Part shown: piece after piece, positions 32,638 through 41,639 of the stretch
Layout of the letters: the number at the start of each line of letters is the position of its first letter
Position numbering within the stretch: position 1 is the first letter of the stretch
DNA from: an uncultured Nitrospira sp.
GTDB taxonomy: Bacteria; Nitrospirota; Nitrospiria; Nitrospirales; Nitrospiraceae
Reading direction: 5' to 3'
Length of the DNA stretch: 64,000 nt
Assembly: GCA_902500715.1 (NCBI GenBank)
Contig: CABVRO010000003.1
Coordinates: 20,463-84,462 of the forward strand
Position numbers and translations under genes: made by a program
The notes under the pieces: model-generated
The model's input: only the letters and a program-made list of their open reading frames with translations
Told to the model about the DNA's origin: nothing
Databases searched by the model: none

Positions 32638-35480
32638 TGGATCGCCTTCAGTTGAGTGAATGACGCAGGATCGAGCAACAACAGTTCCGCCGCCGGCACG
32701 ACCCCGTCCGCACCCATCGCCGGACGATCGGCGATCAGACGCGGCTGAATCACCGGCAGGGATTGGTCTGTGCGCGCGAACCGGTCAAGATCCACCGCAA
32801 CCACACCGGGAACGGCCTGGATCGCGGCGATCACCTCGCTCAGCGCAACGGGTTGCCCGAACGCCCTCGCTTCGAAGGAATACCGTTGTCCAAGATCGAC
32901 CGAGACCGCGTCCATCACCACGTCGCTCACATGATTCGGATCGATCGTGACCGTCCCAGCGGCCTCAAACCAGGCCTGCCGATAGGGCTTCACCGTGAAC
33001 GCCACAAAAGGATCGCCGTACGTGCGCAGGGACTCCTTCAACTTCGTGATGACGGAACCGTCCTCCGCCAATATCTCTCCATCCGGACCGGCGACTGTGA
33101 GGAAGATACTCCGCTTGCGGCCATCCCACACCCAGACGGCCTGGGCCTTGGCGACACCGGAAAACGTTCGGGCGAAGTCTTCATAATCTTGCAGCGACAC
33201 GGCACGCTCCAGCGTCAGGACCGTCAGCGGTGCGTTCGTACGGGCATCGTCCCTCGATTCCGGATCGTCAGCCCCCTGCGCAGCCTCCGGATTCACCACG
33301 CCCTTCAACCCGAGCGGTCGGCTCATCAGCAGGTTCAATTGTCCGGCTCGCACGAGTCCTCCAAGGCCGGTTCCCTTACGGTACTCAGCGCGCACGTTGT
33401 TCTGGCCGGTCGGCAACCGCGCCCCCGTGATACCGTCGCCGAACCGGATCGTGGTCCGCCCCTCGTCGTCCCGCCTGGTGGTGTAAATACGCTCGGTAGG
33501 GCCATGCCCGTAGAAGAACGGGACTTCCTCCCACAAGACCTCGTTGACGTAGACCTTCAACGTCGAGACCGATCCACTTGACGTGTCCGCCCCCACGTAG
33601 GTCAACGGCGGTTGCCGCAGCGTAAAGAGTTGATAGGGCACGGCCGCATCGCCGCTGCCCAGCGGTTCTTTCACAGTTTCACCATGCGTGGCGGCGGCGA
33701 CGTTGGCGTTGATGCGAACTGTTGCACGCTCATAGACATTGGCCAGCGCCGTCGCGAGTTGAACGGTCGTGTGGTCGCGATCCTGGACGATGCTGGTCCC
33801 GATCGCCTCGTCGATGAACACGATCTCGCTGATCGTGTCATCCTCCTCGGAGGGAGCCACCATCTCAATGGCTCCGGCGCTGATCGTGACGTACCCGATG
33901 CTTCCATCCCGGTCCATGACCTGCAGACGCATCAGAGGTGGAACCGAATCGCTCAGCGCCGCGCCGAACTCCGACGGGGCAAGCGCCGTGAGGACGGAAC
34001 CGGCAACGGTCATGGGAGGCGCGACCAGGGAAAGCGTGTCTCCGACCGTCAGAAAGACAAACTCCCCGGAGTCGAGAATGAGGATAGGTGGCAGCTCGAT
34101 ATCGGGCACATCCGGCAGATCCGGCGGACTCGGAACATCGCCGGGAAGATCCACCGCCAGGCGTCTTCGGTTCGACGTGCGAGGAACGGCGGTCACACGG
34201 ATGCGCTGACGTGTTCCGGTGACCGCCAGCGGACGTCCCGGCATGAGGCCATCTACCAGTTGATCGAAAGACAGCTCCGCGCCATACACCGGATAGGATA
34301 AGGGTGTCTTGGTCAACGGGAGTTCTTCACTTTGCGCTGCAACGGTAATTTGTCGAAGTGCGGCAAGATCCGCACTTTCCGTCACCCACACCTCTTCATC
34401 GAACGAGAGCTTGGTAACACTGCCTGCCATGCCGTACTTCGCCATCGACTGATGGGTCACGTCGGTGACTTTCGCAAAAGTCCAGACCCGGCTTCCCGGA
34501 ACAAAATTGTTCTCACGCTCGACGGCGGCCCAGCTATCGACAAAAATCTTGTCTTGACGGGAACTAAGCGCAAGGACTCCTTCGGTCTCACCATCGAGAG
34601 CCCATTCGTCATAGCTATACGCGTTGTTCGCATAGGTGGCTTCCAACGGCGCATTGTGCCCGAACGGCGATGCGATCGTTCGCATGACGTAGACGCCCGG
34701 CCTGGTCGCATCAATGCTTCCCGCACTGGTCGAGATGTCTGCCAACCAGACTCGGGTGCTCCGCAGGTCGGTGTTCGCCTGAATACGCGTCACACGCCGG
34801 AGCGACGCGTCGAACGTGAGGCCGTTGGCGGCGACGATGAGCATCGTATCGCCGACCGCCAAGGTCAACGAGGTTCCCTCGAGCCATATCGACGGCATGT
34901 TCCATGCTAGGGCCTGAGTCTCCGTCAATTGCGCCCGCAGCGCGTTCCATTCCGCCCGCGCTGCAATCGCCTCAACCGTCTCGAAGGTCTGCGGTTGTTC
35001 ATCCGGTCCCGGAATGCTTTGCACCTTGGTCCCGATGGCCAACGTGATCGGCTGGGCGGCCTGCTGCGGAAGGCCGGGATTCTCTTCCAACGTGAAGGCC
35101 AAGTGCGTGGCGGCAGCCAGGCCCGGGCCGAGTTGATACCCGAGCAGGCGCGACTGCTCCAGAATCGAGAGCCGCTCTGTGGCAGTCCGCAAATAGGATT
35201 CGTTGGCGATGCGCTCCTGATAGAAGGTAAGGATGTCACCGGCGACGGCCCAGGCGTCGAGCAGCGCAATAGTGAAGTCATCGTCATCGCGTGTCCTCAA
35301 CCCGCGCAGCACCGGCCAACGGCCGTCGGAAAGTCTGGCTTGCAGGCTCTGCCTGAAGCTCTGGTAGGTTCCGACCCGATAGACGATCGCCGAGAGGCCC
35401 GGTCGGTTGAAGAGCGGGCCGGGAGTGGCAGCCTCGATGCCGGCGCAGCAGCCGCATTCGTTCCGAGCGTCCTGACTCAT
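32634..35480 (-). CDS. eCIS putative baseplate assembly protein (gp6/J-like, second)
   Basis: A 948-residue baseplate wedge protein, related to the Afp11/Afp12 group and to phage gpJ/gp6. Seen: the N-terminal YRVGTYQSFRQSLQARLSDG, FTIALLDAWAVAGDILTFYQ and ERIANESYLRTATERLSILE, which are hallmarks of these proteins, and the later FGDGITGARLPTGQNNVRAE and TGLGGLVRAGQLNLLMSRPL. It overlaps both neighbours by four bases. It should form the wedge ring around the hub with the preceding 827-residue protein. Confidence 0.85.
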   Translation of the reverse strand: MSQDARNECGCCAGIEAATPGPLFNRPGLSAIVYRVGTYQSFRQSLQARLSDGRWPVLRGLRTRDDDDFTIALLDAWAVAGDILTFYQERIANESYLRTATERLSILEQSRLLGYQLGPGLAAATHLAFTLEENPGLPQQAAQPITLAIGTKVQSIPGPDEQPQTFETVEAIAARAEWNALRAQLTETQALAWNMPSIWLEGTSLTLAVGDTMLIVAANGLTFDASLRRVTRIQANTDLRSTRVWLADISTSAGSIDATRPGVYVMRTIASPFGHNAPLEATYANNAYSYDEWALDGETEGVLALSSRQDKIFVDSWAAVERENNFVPGSRVWTFAKVTDVTHQSMAKYGMAGSVTKLSFDEEVWVTESADLAALRQITVAAQSEELPLTKTPLSYPVYGAELSFDQLVDGLMPGRPLAVTGTRQRIRVTAVPRTSNRRRLAVDLPGDVPSPPDLPDVPDIELPPILILDSGEFVFLTVGDTLSLVAPPMTVAGSVLTALAPSEFGAALSDSVPPLMRLQVMDRDGSIGYVTISAGAIEMVAPSEEDDTISEIVFIDEAIGTSIVQDRDHTTVQLATALANVYERATVRINANVAAATHGETVKEPLGSGDAAVPYQLFTLRQPPLTYVGADTSSGSVSTLKVYVNEVLWEEVPFFYGHGPTERIYTTRRDDEGRTTIRFGDGITGARLPTGQNNVRAEYRKGTGLGGLVRAGQLNLLMSRPLGLKGVVNPEAAQGADDPESRDDARTNAPLTVLTLERAVSLQDYEDFARTFSGVAKAQAVWVWDGRKRSIFLTVAGPDGEILAEDGSVITKLKESLRTYGDPFVAFTVKPYRQAWFEAAGTVTIDPNHVSDVVMDAVSVDLGQRYSFEARAFGQPVALSEVIAAIQAVPGVVAVDLDRFARTDQSLPVIQPRLIADRPAMGADGVVPAAELLLLDPASFTQLKAIQ

Positions 35481-37960
35481 TTCCCCCCTCCCAACGTGAT
35501 GGTCAACCGGCCGTGCTCCGGAAAATTGCGGTCATTGTCCAAGCGGGGAATCTCCAGCGCAGCCATGTCCAGCCGTCCGCTATCCAGCCCGCTCGTCTCC
35601 GGAACCCCCTGCCGCTGAAACGTCCGCACGTCCACCGATTCGACCCCGGTCACCTGATGCGCGGCCCTATAGAGCGCACTCACGTACACCGGCTGCCCGA
35701 AGGTCCAGAGATCGGGATGGAAGAGCCCCCGGCGGCCGTCCGGCAGATTGCGATTACTCAGAACATCGAGCAACTCGCGTTCGACATCGCTCCGGAAATG
35801 GGCGAGCGCAACACAGACGTGCAGATCGATTTCCAGCGAGACGAACTGCGGGCCGTCGACCTCCAGATCGTGGCCGGCCATGCGATATCGATCGATATGC
35901 GCGCGGACATCCGTCTCGAACTCATCTGATAGACCGGCGCCCCCCTCACGATCGACCGTCACGAACACCGTGTGCCAACTCCCCGTCCAGCGAAAGGTGG
36001 CAGCAGCCCGTTGCACGTCGGCGCGACGTTCAGTCACTTCTGCGTAATCGGCCTCTGTCACGGCGCGCTCCTGCACGCGATAGGCCACCGGCGCGCGCTG
36101 CCGAACATCCTGTGACGATTCGGGATCCTGCCCGCCGACGGCCGGCAAGGGATTACGCACCAGAGTGATTTCGGGAATGGCGAACGCAAGATGAACCAGC
36201 GAATCGGCTCCGATGTTTCCTGCGCGTCCGTTCCCCACCCGATACCGAGCCACAAATGCGGTGCCGGATTCGGGCCGCCGGCCATGGACGTCGTCGCCGA
36301 AACGAATCGTACCGATGCCGTCGTTGTCGACCTCCACCACATACTCATCCGTCGCTGCACCGCTGTTCAGGAGGTCGCGTCGCGCCGTCCAGGTCCGCGT
36401 CTCCGTACCGTTGATTCCGGTCAAGCTAATGGACGGCTGCACTTCGCGTAAGTCCCACCGCAGCGCGGCCCTGGCCGAGTGTGCATGGTCGTAAGCAGAC
36501 GCCGCATGCGTGAGCGGTCCCTTGGAGAGACCGGGTCTGAAGCGCGGCAAAACCGGTTCCCGGGTGAGCGACGCACAACGATCAGCATCCTTGGACCGGG
36601 GCATGAACAGGAATGGCTCGGGCACGGATCCCAATTCCTCCCCCTCCAACGTCACCCCATGATCCGCCAAGACCAGATTGCCTCGCGCCACGCTGACGCC
36701 GTCGCGGTACCCCTGCTCCGTGGCGGCCGAGAGGCAGAAAGGAAATGGGAGCGCATCCTCCTCATGCCACGTAATCTCAGTAATCGATTGGTTCGTAACC
36801 GGATCAGTCAGCGGGGTACCATCCGCAGCCGTCGCCACGACGTGATCGAGACGAACGACATGCCGTCTGGTGGGATCTGCATCCGAAGGCGAGCCGGTTT
36901 CCGGACCGATGACTTCTTCTAACAGAAGAAGCATCCCCTGCGTGAGCTCGGAATGCTGCCCAACCAGGGTGGCCGAGATTGCCCCTTTGGGAAGACAACA
37001 GCGTTCGTCGCTCCAACTGTAGAACCGCAGTGTATTATGGGCGGCAAAGAGGGACTGCAGCGGCTCCATCGTTTCGAAGATGATCTCTGCATGCTCATAG
37101 ACGCGCGGATCGTCGGCGATGGCGGTAGGTTGTCCCGGGATGCGCGTCGCGAGCTTGGTGCCGATGGGAATCGCCGGATCGGCAGGATCGACACGGACCA
37201 CGTCTGCTGAAACCTGAATCTGCACCCAGGTCCTCGCGTTACACCCCTCGCTGACGTAGTAGTCCATGAGGCGGGCGTGGCGTCGCACCGAGATTCGCCG
37301 CCGCGCCGTGCCCAGATACGCCTCCGTCGCCACGGCATCCTGCTGGTAACTTAACTGGTCGGCCGTGTAGCCCAGCGCCTCCACCAACATGACGCCCAGA
37401 TCCGCGGGACTCCGTTCCTTCCATTGCGGCATCAGCGCCGACATCCGGTCAAGCATGACACGCCGGAAGCTCGCATAGTCCTTGGCCAGGTAATCGATCA
37501 CCGGCGCCGGTTCCGGCGCCTCCGGGCAGAGATGTTGCGGCGCACAGTCGAAGGGACTTGGGCATTCGACCTTGAATGAAAACTCGATCGCCGCCAGCTG
37601 CGGGTCGATGTCAGGAGGCACCGCATCGTTCAAGACATCAGTCACCAAACGCAGGGTGTAGGTCGAAAAGTCGCCGTATTGATCCAGCTCGACGGTCAGG
37701 ACGTTGGCGGACGATCCGCTGCCGGCGACCACTGACAGCACATGGAACGTCGTGATGCGCTCACCGCCTTCGATCCTGATGTTGCTTGCCGCCAGCGTCA
37801 ACGTTCCCAACGGCTTCACAAAATACAGTTCGAGTTTCCGTTGGCGCTCGGCCTCGGTCGGCGCGGCCTGATCGATGACTTCAAGAAAGTCGATGCCGTT
37901 CAGGGTCGCATGATTCCGGACCGCCTCACGACGCCGCTCGTCGCAACAGGAATACCTCAC
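35477..37960 (-). CDS. eCIS putative baseplate assembly protein (gp6/J-like, first)
   Basis: An 827-residue wedge protein. Seen: the start RYSCCDERRREAVRNHATLN, ELYFVKPLGTLTLAASNIRI, then VIDYLAKDYASFRRVMLDRM and MLVEALGYTADQLSYQQDAV, and the conserved FGDDVHGRRPESGTAFVARY. Start: GTG at 37960 forms a GTGA overlap with the gp25 gene; the open frame upstream of it (to 38083) has no family resemblance. Two large gp6-type genes in tandem are usual for eCIS. Confidence 0.85.
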   Translation of the reverse strand: MRYSCCDERRREAVRNHATLNGIDFLEVIDQAAPTEAERQRKLELYFVKPLGTLTLAASNIRIEGGERITTFHVLSVVAGSGSSANVLTVELDQYGDFSTYTLRLVTDVLNDAVPPDIDPQLAAIEFSFKVECPSPFDCAPQHLCPEAPEPAPVIDYLAKDYASFRRVMLDRMSALMPQWKERSPADLGVMLVEALGYTADQLSYQQDAVATEAYLGTARRRISVRRHARLMDYYVSEGCNARTWVQIQVSADVVRVDPADPAIPIGTKLATRIPGQPTAIADDPRVYEHAEIIFETMEPLQSLFAAHNTLRFYSWSDERCCLPKGAISATLVGQHSELTQGMLLLLEEVIGPETGSPSDADPTRRHVVRLDHVVATAADGTPLTDPVTNQSITEITWHEEDALPFPFCLSAATEQGYRDGVSVARGNLVLADHGVTLEGEELGSVPEPFLFMPRSKDADRCASLTREPVLPRFRPGLSKGPLTHAASAYDHAHSARAALRWDLREVQPSISLTGINGTETRTWTARRDLLNSGAATDEYVVEVDNDGIGTIRFGDDVHGRRPESGTAFVARYRVGNGRAGNIGADSLVHLAFAIPEITLVRNPLPAVGGQDPESSQDVRQRAPVAYRVQERAVTEADYAEVTERRADVQRAAATFRWTGSWHTVFVTVDREGGAGLSDEFETDVRAHIDRYRMAGHDLEVDGPQFVSLEIDLHVCVALAHFRSDVERELLDVLSNRNLPDGRRGLFHPDLWTFGQPVYVSALYRAAHQVTGVESVDVRTFQRQGVPETSGLDSGRLDMAALEIPRLDNDRNFPEHGRLTITLGGGK

Positions 37961-38322
37961 GCTCCGCCTCCTTGCACGAAGGTTCCGACAACGCGGGTGC
38001 CTGTCCGCCTGATCACATACTGCACCGTCACCTGCAACGTCGCATCCACCGCCTCCACCTGTACCGACTCCACCACAATCCATTCGCCGAGCCAGCGCTG
38101 CAGCGAGCTCTGCACCAATACCTGCGTGGTGGCGGCCATCACGACGCTGTTGGGCGAAAAGACCAACTGCAGAAGCCCGCTGCCGAAATCCAGCCGCATC
38201 ACTCGTTCACCGGGATGGGTAAACAACACCTGCTCGATCAGGTCGCGAATGTGGCCGGCCTCGTCCGTGTCCGCAGTGCGGCCGCGTGCATCGAGCCGAT
38301 ACGGAAAATCCACCTGCATCAT
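37957..38322 (-). CDS. eCIS baseplate wedge protein, GPW/gp25 family
   Basis: A 121-residue gp25 protein. Seen: FPYRLDARGRTADTDEAGHI, RDLIEQVLFTHPGERVMRLD and FGSGLLQLVFSPN, the canonical gp25 core (R-P/G-E-R-x-M-x-x-x-F-G). In T4-like tails gp25 primes sheath attachment to the baseplate. It overlaps the downstream wedge gene by four bases and follows the PAAR-like gene by two bases. Two successive ATG codons occur at the start; the first is used here. Confidence 0.9.
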   Translation of the reverse strand: MMQVDFPYRLDARGRTADTDEAGHIRDLIEQVLFTHPGERVMRLDFGSGLLQLVFSPNSVVMAATTQVLVQSSLQRWLGEWIVVESVQVEAVDATLQVTVQYVIRRTGTRVVGTFVQGGGA

Positions 38323-38324
38323 CG

Positions 38325-38648
38325 TTAGACTCCCGTAACCCTGGTTTGAGTGACCGAGGCCAGCAGCGGCGTCCCGGATGGCGTGCAGATCGCCTGACTA
38401 TCGATCAACAACAGCGGTAACCCATTACTCGTCACCCTTGTCGCCGCCGTGATGTATTGGGCGGTAACGCAGGGTCCGTTCGCGGCCGTCGGTGGGGGCA
38501 GTGTGCAGCCGGCCACGACGTAGCGGCTATTCATGGGCACCGTCGGTTGCCCGCTGACGAGCACGCGCGGATTCGGCGCAACCGGTGTCGCCTGCCCCGC
38601 ATGCGCACACATGACCGTCGCCCCAAGGTGGAGTAAAAATCCAGGCAT
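38325..38648 (-). CDS. eCIS PAAR-like tip protein
   Basis: A 107-residue protein. It begins MPGFLLHLGATVMCAHAGQA, which has the His and Cys spacing of PAAR-like tip proteins, and contains RYVVAGCTLPPPTAANGPCV. In contractile systems such proteins cap the spike and sharpen the tip. The ATG at 38648 was chosen because GGAGG lies eight bases upstream; an upstream frame extension would enter a hairpin repeat. It is the first gene after the in-operon repeat. Confidence 0.8.
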   Translation of the reverse strand: MPGFLLHLGATVMCAHAGQATPVAPNPRVLVSGQPTVPMNSRYVVAGCTLPPPTAANGPCVTAQYITAATRVTSNGLPLLLIDSQAICTPSGTPLLASVTQTRVTGV

Positions 38649-38685
38649 CACCGTATCCTCCATTTGCTGGTCATTACGCCGCAAA

Positions 38686-38804
38686 GGATGCTCAAAATGG
38701 CCACCCAGCAAGGCCGCAGTCAGTGAAGGTCCGAGGCGTACCCTTGCGGTACGTTGAGGGCCTGAACGCAACGAGAACGCCGCTGGTGGTCATTTTCAGC
38801 ATCC
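38686..38804. repeat. Family A hairpin repeat inside the eCIS operon
   Basis: A 119-bp complete copy. The left arm GGATGCTCAAAATGGCCAC and right arm GGTCATTTTCAGCATCC pair almost fully. The centre has AAGGCCGCAG, GAGGCGTACCCTTGCGGTAC and GAGAACGCC. It begins two bases after the TAG stop of the spike gene (38807-38809) and ends before the PAAR-like gene RBS, so the transcript must carry it between the two reading frames. Confidence 0.88.
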
Positions 38805-38806
38805 TG

Positions 38807-39322
38807 CTAAATGATGGTGAGCGCGCCGTTGTTGATGGTGACCGCCGGCCCCACCAACGTCACCATCGCTCCTTTGCCGTTTTGAATGTAAATGCCCGTG
38901 TCGTTCACGATGAGCGTGGCCCCCGTGGCACTCTTCAGCATGATCCCTCCAGTCGGACCAGGCACATCGCTGATCACGATGGCATTCTGAGCCGCCGTCT
39001 GCAGCACCATGTTCGGGCTGACCGGAATACCCGCCAACCCCAGGACCGGCACCTCAGCGACACTCCCGTACCAACAGCCGCTCCAGATCGGGTAGTCCAT
39101 ATTGCCCTGCTCGAACTCCACCCACACGCCCGATCCGATCTGGGGCAGCATGTACACACCCATTTGTTTACCGCTGGCCGGAAAACAGGGCATCGCCCAA
39201 GACGTGGGAATCAATCCGGCGACATCGGGCACTTGGACTTGCAACCGCCCCATCTGCATGGGATCGATATTGTTCAAGACCGTGCCGCGATACTTCCCGT
39301 AATACTTCTGCGCGTCGCTCAT
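38807..39322 (-). CDS. eCIS spike, phage baseplate assembly protein V / gp5 OB-fold
   Basis: A 171-residue spike protein. The OB-fold is recognisable from KYRGTVLNNIDPMQMGRLQV, VPDVAGLIPTSWAMPCFPAS and SGVWVEFEQGNMDYPIWSGC. The C-terminal part (LKSATGATLIVNDTGIYIQN) starts a short beta-helix, as in VgrG/gp5. It should sit under the hub and carry the PAAR-like tip. It overlaps the hub gene by ATGA. Its TAG stop immediately precedes a hairpin repeat. Confidence 0.9.
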   Translation of the reverse strand: MSDAQKYYGKYRGTVLNNIDPMQMGRLQVQVPDVAGLIPTSWAMPCFPASGKQMGVYMLPQIGSGVWVEFEQGNMDYPIWSGCWYGSVAEVPVLGLAGIPVSPNMVLQTAAQNAIVISDVPGPTGGIMLKSATGATLIVNDTGIYIQNGKGAMVTLVGPAVTINNGALTII

Positions 39323-40443
39323 ACCGGCACCAGCGGGGTGAGGGAGACCAATCCGTTTCGCGTGAGACGGAAGCTTTGCTTGCAGCTCCCGCGCTTGATC
39401 GTCGTGGTCACACTGTCCACATAATACAAACCGTCAAAGGCCAACCCGACGCCGCGCACCCCGACCAGGCCGCGGGCCGTCAACAGGCGGCCATACCGAG
39501 CGACATCCAGAGAGCCGCTCCCCGTCACCGCATCCATCGATTCGCTTGAGGCCTTCAGTCCTTCATTGAGTGCCGCCGGGACCGACAGTTTTCCCGTCGC
39601 CTTCAAGAATGACACTTTCGTCACCGGCGGCCCGACCAGGCCCAACGGTGGTTGCAAGGGATTGATGTCGGGAATCGGAATGGGTATGGGCACCTTGGTC
39701 AACGCGTTGTGAATCATCACGATGGGCAGATCCTTCTTCGTCGAGTTGAACTGAAAATTGAGCGACTCCACATTGCGATCAGCATCCATATCGACGTTGA
39801 GCGCCGGTTGTGGAATGCCCAGCTTGAGTTGCGGCCCCCAATAGGCCGTGTTGGTTCCGGGGACCGGGCCCGGGTCGATATAGAACACGTACCCGGCGTT
39901 CTCCGCCAACTGAAGGATGTAATTGAGATCGGTGCCCTGCTGCGAAGGAATCCGCATGGTCGGGATCGGCACATCGAAGCCGATCGGCGGAATCGCCAGC
40001 GGGATCACGCCGAAGACGGCATACTTCGCCAGAATTGCGGTGACGCGCAGGTTCGCCGGCATGGCGGGAAACGGCAGTCCGTCGAACGCCTGCAGATCCA
40101 TGACTTTGGTCAGGTCCTCGCCGGTGATCGTCAGCGTCGACTCTCCCGGTTTGTCGCCGGAGCTGATTTCCTGGTTGGTGATGACCCCGTCCATCAGTAC
40201 ATGCGGAATGAAGTTGATGGTCGCCACCAGGATCACGCGCATCAACGGCGTTTGCGTTGCCGCCACCAGGAACGCCTGCTGCAGGGGCGACTTGTTCTGA
40301 ATCGTAAATCGTAACTGAAACCCGCCGGCTGTACCGGTGGCGCTGGTCACTTCGACCTCGGTCAACGCCTCCAGGACCGGCTGAGGCACCGGAAAGGGCA
40401 GCACCGGCCCGGCAAGCAATGTGAGATGGATGCCTTTAAGCAC
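39319..40443 (-). CDS. eCIS hub protein, phage late control D / gp27-like
   Basis: A protein of about 374 residues, similar to the gpD/VgrG N-terminal hub. Seen: TLTITGEDLTKVMDLQAFDG, MRIPSQQGTDLNYILQLAEN with AGYVFYIDPGPV, and the ending GLYYVDSVTTTIKRGSCKQS and FRLTRNGLVS. These are typical of the trimeric hub that accepts the tube. GTG at 40443 was chosen because GGGGG precedes it and upstream codons lie within the LysM gene; it overlaps that gene by eight bases. Confidence 0.85.
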   Translation of the reverse strand: MLKGIHLTLLAGPVLPFPVPQPVLEALTEVEVTSATGTAGGFQLRFTIQNKSPLQQAFLVAATQTPLMRVILVATINFIPHVLMDGVITNQEISSGDKPGESTLTITGEDLTKVMDLQAFDGLPFPAMPANLRVTAILAKYAVFGVIPLAIPPIGFDVPIPTMRIPSQQGTDLNYILQLAENAGYVFYIDPGPVPGTNTAYWGPQLKLGIPQPALNVDMDADRNVESLNFQFNSTKKDLPIVMIHNALTKVPIPIPIPDINPLQPPLGLVGPPVTKVSFLKATGKLSVPAALNEGLKASSESMDAVTGSGSLDVARYGRLLTARGLVGVRGVGLAFDGLYYVDSVTTTIKRGSCKQSFRLTRNGLVSLTPLVPV

Positions 40444-40795
40444 CGGGAACCCCCGTGACACCTTCCGGCAACGCAATGTGCACCACAGTGTCCAGACGTT
40501 CGACGAGCGCATCCGGCCGAATCGTATCGTTCGCATCGCACAGGCGCCAATATTGTTCAGGGTCGCCAAGATACGTATTGGCCAGATGATCGAGCCGCTC
40601 GCCCGCCGTTACCCGATGCTCCTGCACGACGGTAAACCGGTCGCTCGCCGGGACGAAACGCCGCCGCAAATGGACCACCATGGTCCCGTCGCTTCCGACG
40701 ATCGAGGTGGTTTTGACCCCGTAATACCGGCTCGTCGGTGGAAAGGGATTCGGCTTCAGTGCACTGTCCAACAACGCCTGTAATGGATCGGTCAT
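40436..40795 (-). CDS. eCIS LysM-domain baseplate adaptor (gp53-like)
   Basis: A 119-residue protein. The C-terminal half is a LysM-type domain: VVQEHRVTAGERLDHLANTY, LGDPEQYWRLCDANDTIRPD. The N-terminal half (SRYYGVKTTSIVGSDGTMVV) resembles tail proteins that bridge the tube and hub. The ATG at 40795 has GGAG just upstream; the frame is open further but enters a hairpin-containing spacer. In phage the related gp53 clamps wedge to hub. Confidence 0.85.
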   Translation of the reverse strand: MTDPLQALLDSALKPNPFPPTSRYYGVKTTSIVGSDGTMVVHLRRRFVPASDRFTVVQEHRVTAGERLDHLANTYLGDPEQYWRLCDANDTIRPDALVERLDTVVHIALPEGVTGVPGA

Positions 40796-40840
40796 GGTGA
40801 ACTCCAGGTAGCCATCAATTCCGAACCGTATTTCGTATCT

Positions 40841-40888
40841 CGTCGTTCGTATTTCGCGAAGAAAGCTTTCCAGCTTTTGCGAACGACG
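40841..40888. repeat. Family D hairpin inside the eCIS operon
   Basis: CGTCGTTCGT (40841-40850) pairs with GCGAACGACG (40879-40888), with one T-G pair. The arms match those of the hairpin at 12064-12155. It lies in the 155-base spacer between two eCIS genes (40796-40950), which otherwise holds no reading frame. Confidence 0.6.
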
Positions 40889-40950
40889 CTTCACGCTTCA
40901 CGAACGATGATCTCATCCAACCATCAGATCTGCTCAACGTTGATACCTAT

Positions 40951-41601
40951 TCACGGAATGCCTGTGAGGCCCAACGCTCCTAAGGTTCCTGCCTGGGCCT
41001 TCGCGCGCAAGCCTTCCTTCTGCTGGAGATAACTCATGAACAAACTGCCCGCCTTGTGCGTAAAGCCCACGTCATCGATGGATAACACCCTCATCCCCAG
41101 ACTGACTTTCGCGCGAATCGGATTCAAACTAGGGTCGAACGCCTCTTCGGTCACGCTGAACTCGGTGACCCGGACCGGAATCACGCGATTCTGTCCGAAC
41201 ACAAACAGCGGCAACGAAGCCTCCATTGGAAGAATCTCCAGCGTCCCCAGACTGGACAGGGTATGGTTCGTGGTCAATTGTCCTGTACTGGGGTACAGTA
41301 GCGTCTCGAGTGCCGCCAGCTGCGGAGAAATACCGGCTTCTCCAACCGTGCGATCTCCGGCTTCCATGTCGTCGGTCGCGTCGATTTCCGCATCCAACTT
41401 GATCGTCTCCACCGCCGGTCCTTTCAATCGAAGCGCCTCGGATCGATCCCCTCCCTCACTGGCACCCTGCACTTGCAACGTACGGCTCAATGACTCCGGG
41501 TTGTATTGGAGCGGAATAATACGCTGCACCTGCGCCGTGGCCGGATCGATCAGCACGATGCCGCCTTTGAGCAATTTGGGAGAACCGGGAAAGCTGGTCA
41601 T
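40951..41601 (-). CDS. eCIS tube-initiation/adaptor protein (CIS_tube N-terminal domain, Afp7-like)
   Basis: A 216-residue protein with the CIS_tube N-terminal domain: KGGIVLIDPATAQVQRIIPL, QYNPESLSRTLQVQ, and KGPAVETIKLDAEIDATDDM. These proteins couple the first tube ring to the hub; in Afp/PVC the matching protein also carries LysM, here encoded by the separate next gene. The gene lies between cargo candidate 2 and the LysM gene. It ends ALGLTGIP. Confidence 0.85.
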   Translation of the reverse strand: MTSFPGSPKLLKGGIVLIDPATAQVQRIIPLQYNPESLSRTLQVQGASEGGDRSEALRLKGPAVETIKLDAEIDATDDMEAGDRTVGEAGISPQLAALETLLYPSTGQLTTNHTLSSLGTLEILPMEASLPLFVFGQNRVIPVRVTEFSVTEEAFDPSLNPIRAKVSLGMRVLSIDDVGFTHKAGSLFMSYLQQKEGLRAKAQAGTLGALGLTGIP

Positions 41602-41639
41602 GCCTGGCCGATTCTTTCTCGTCTGTCGTCCATTGTCGC

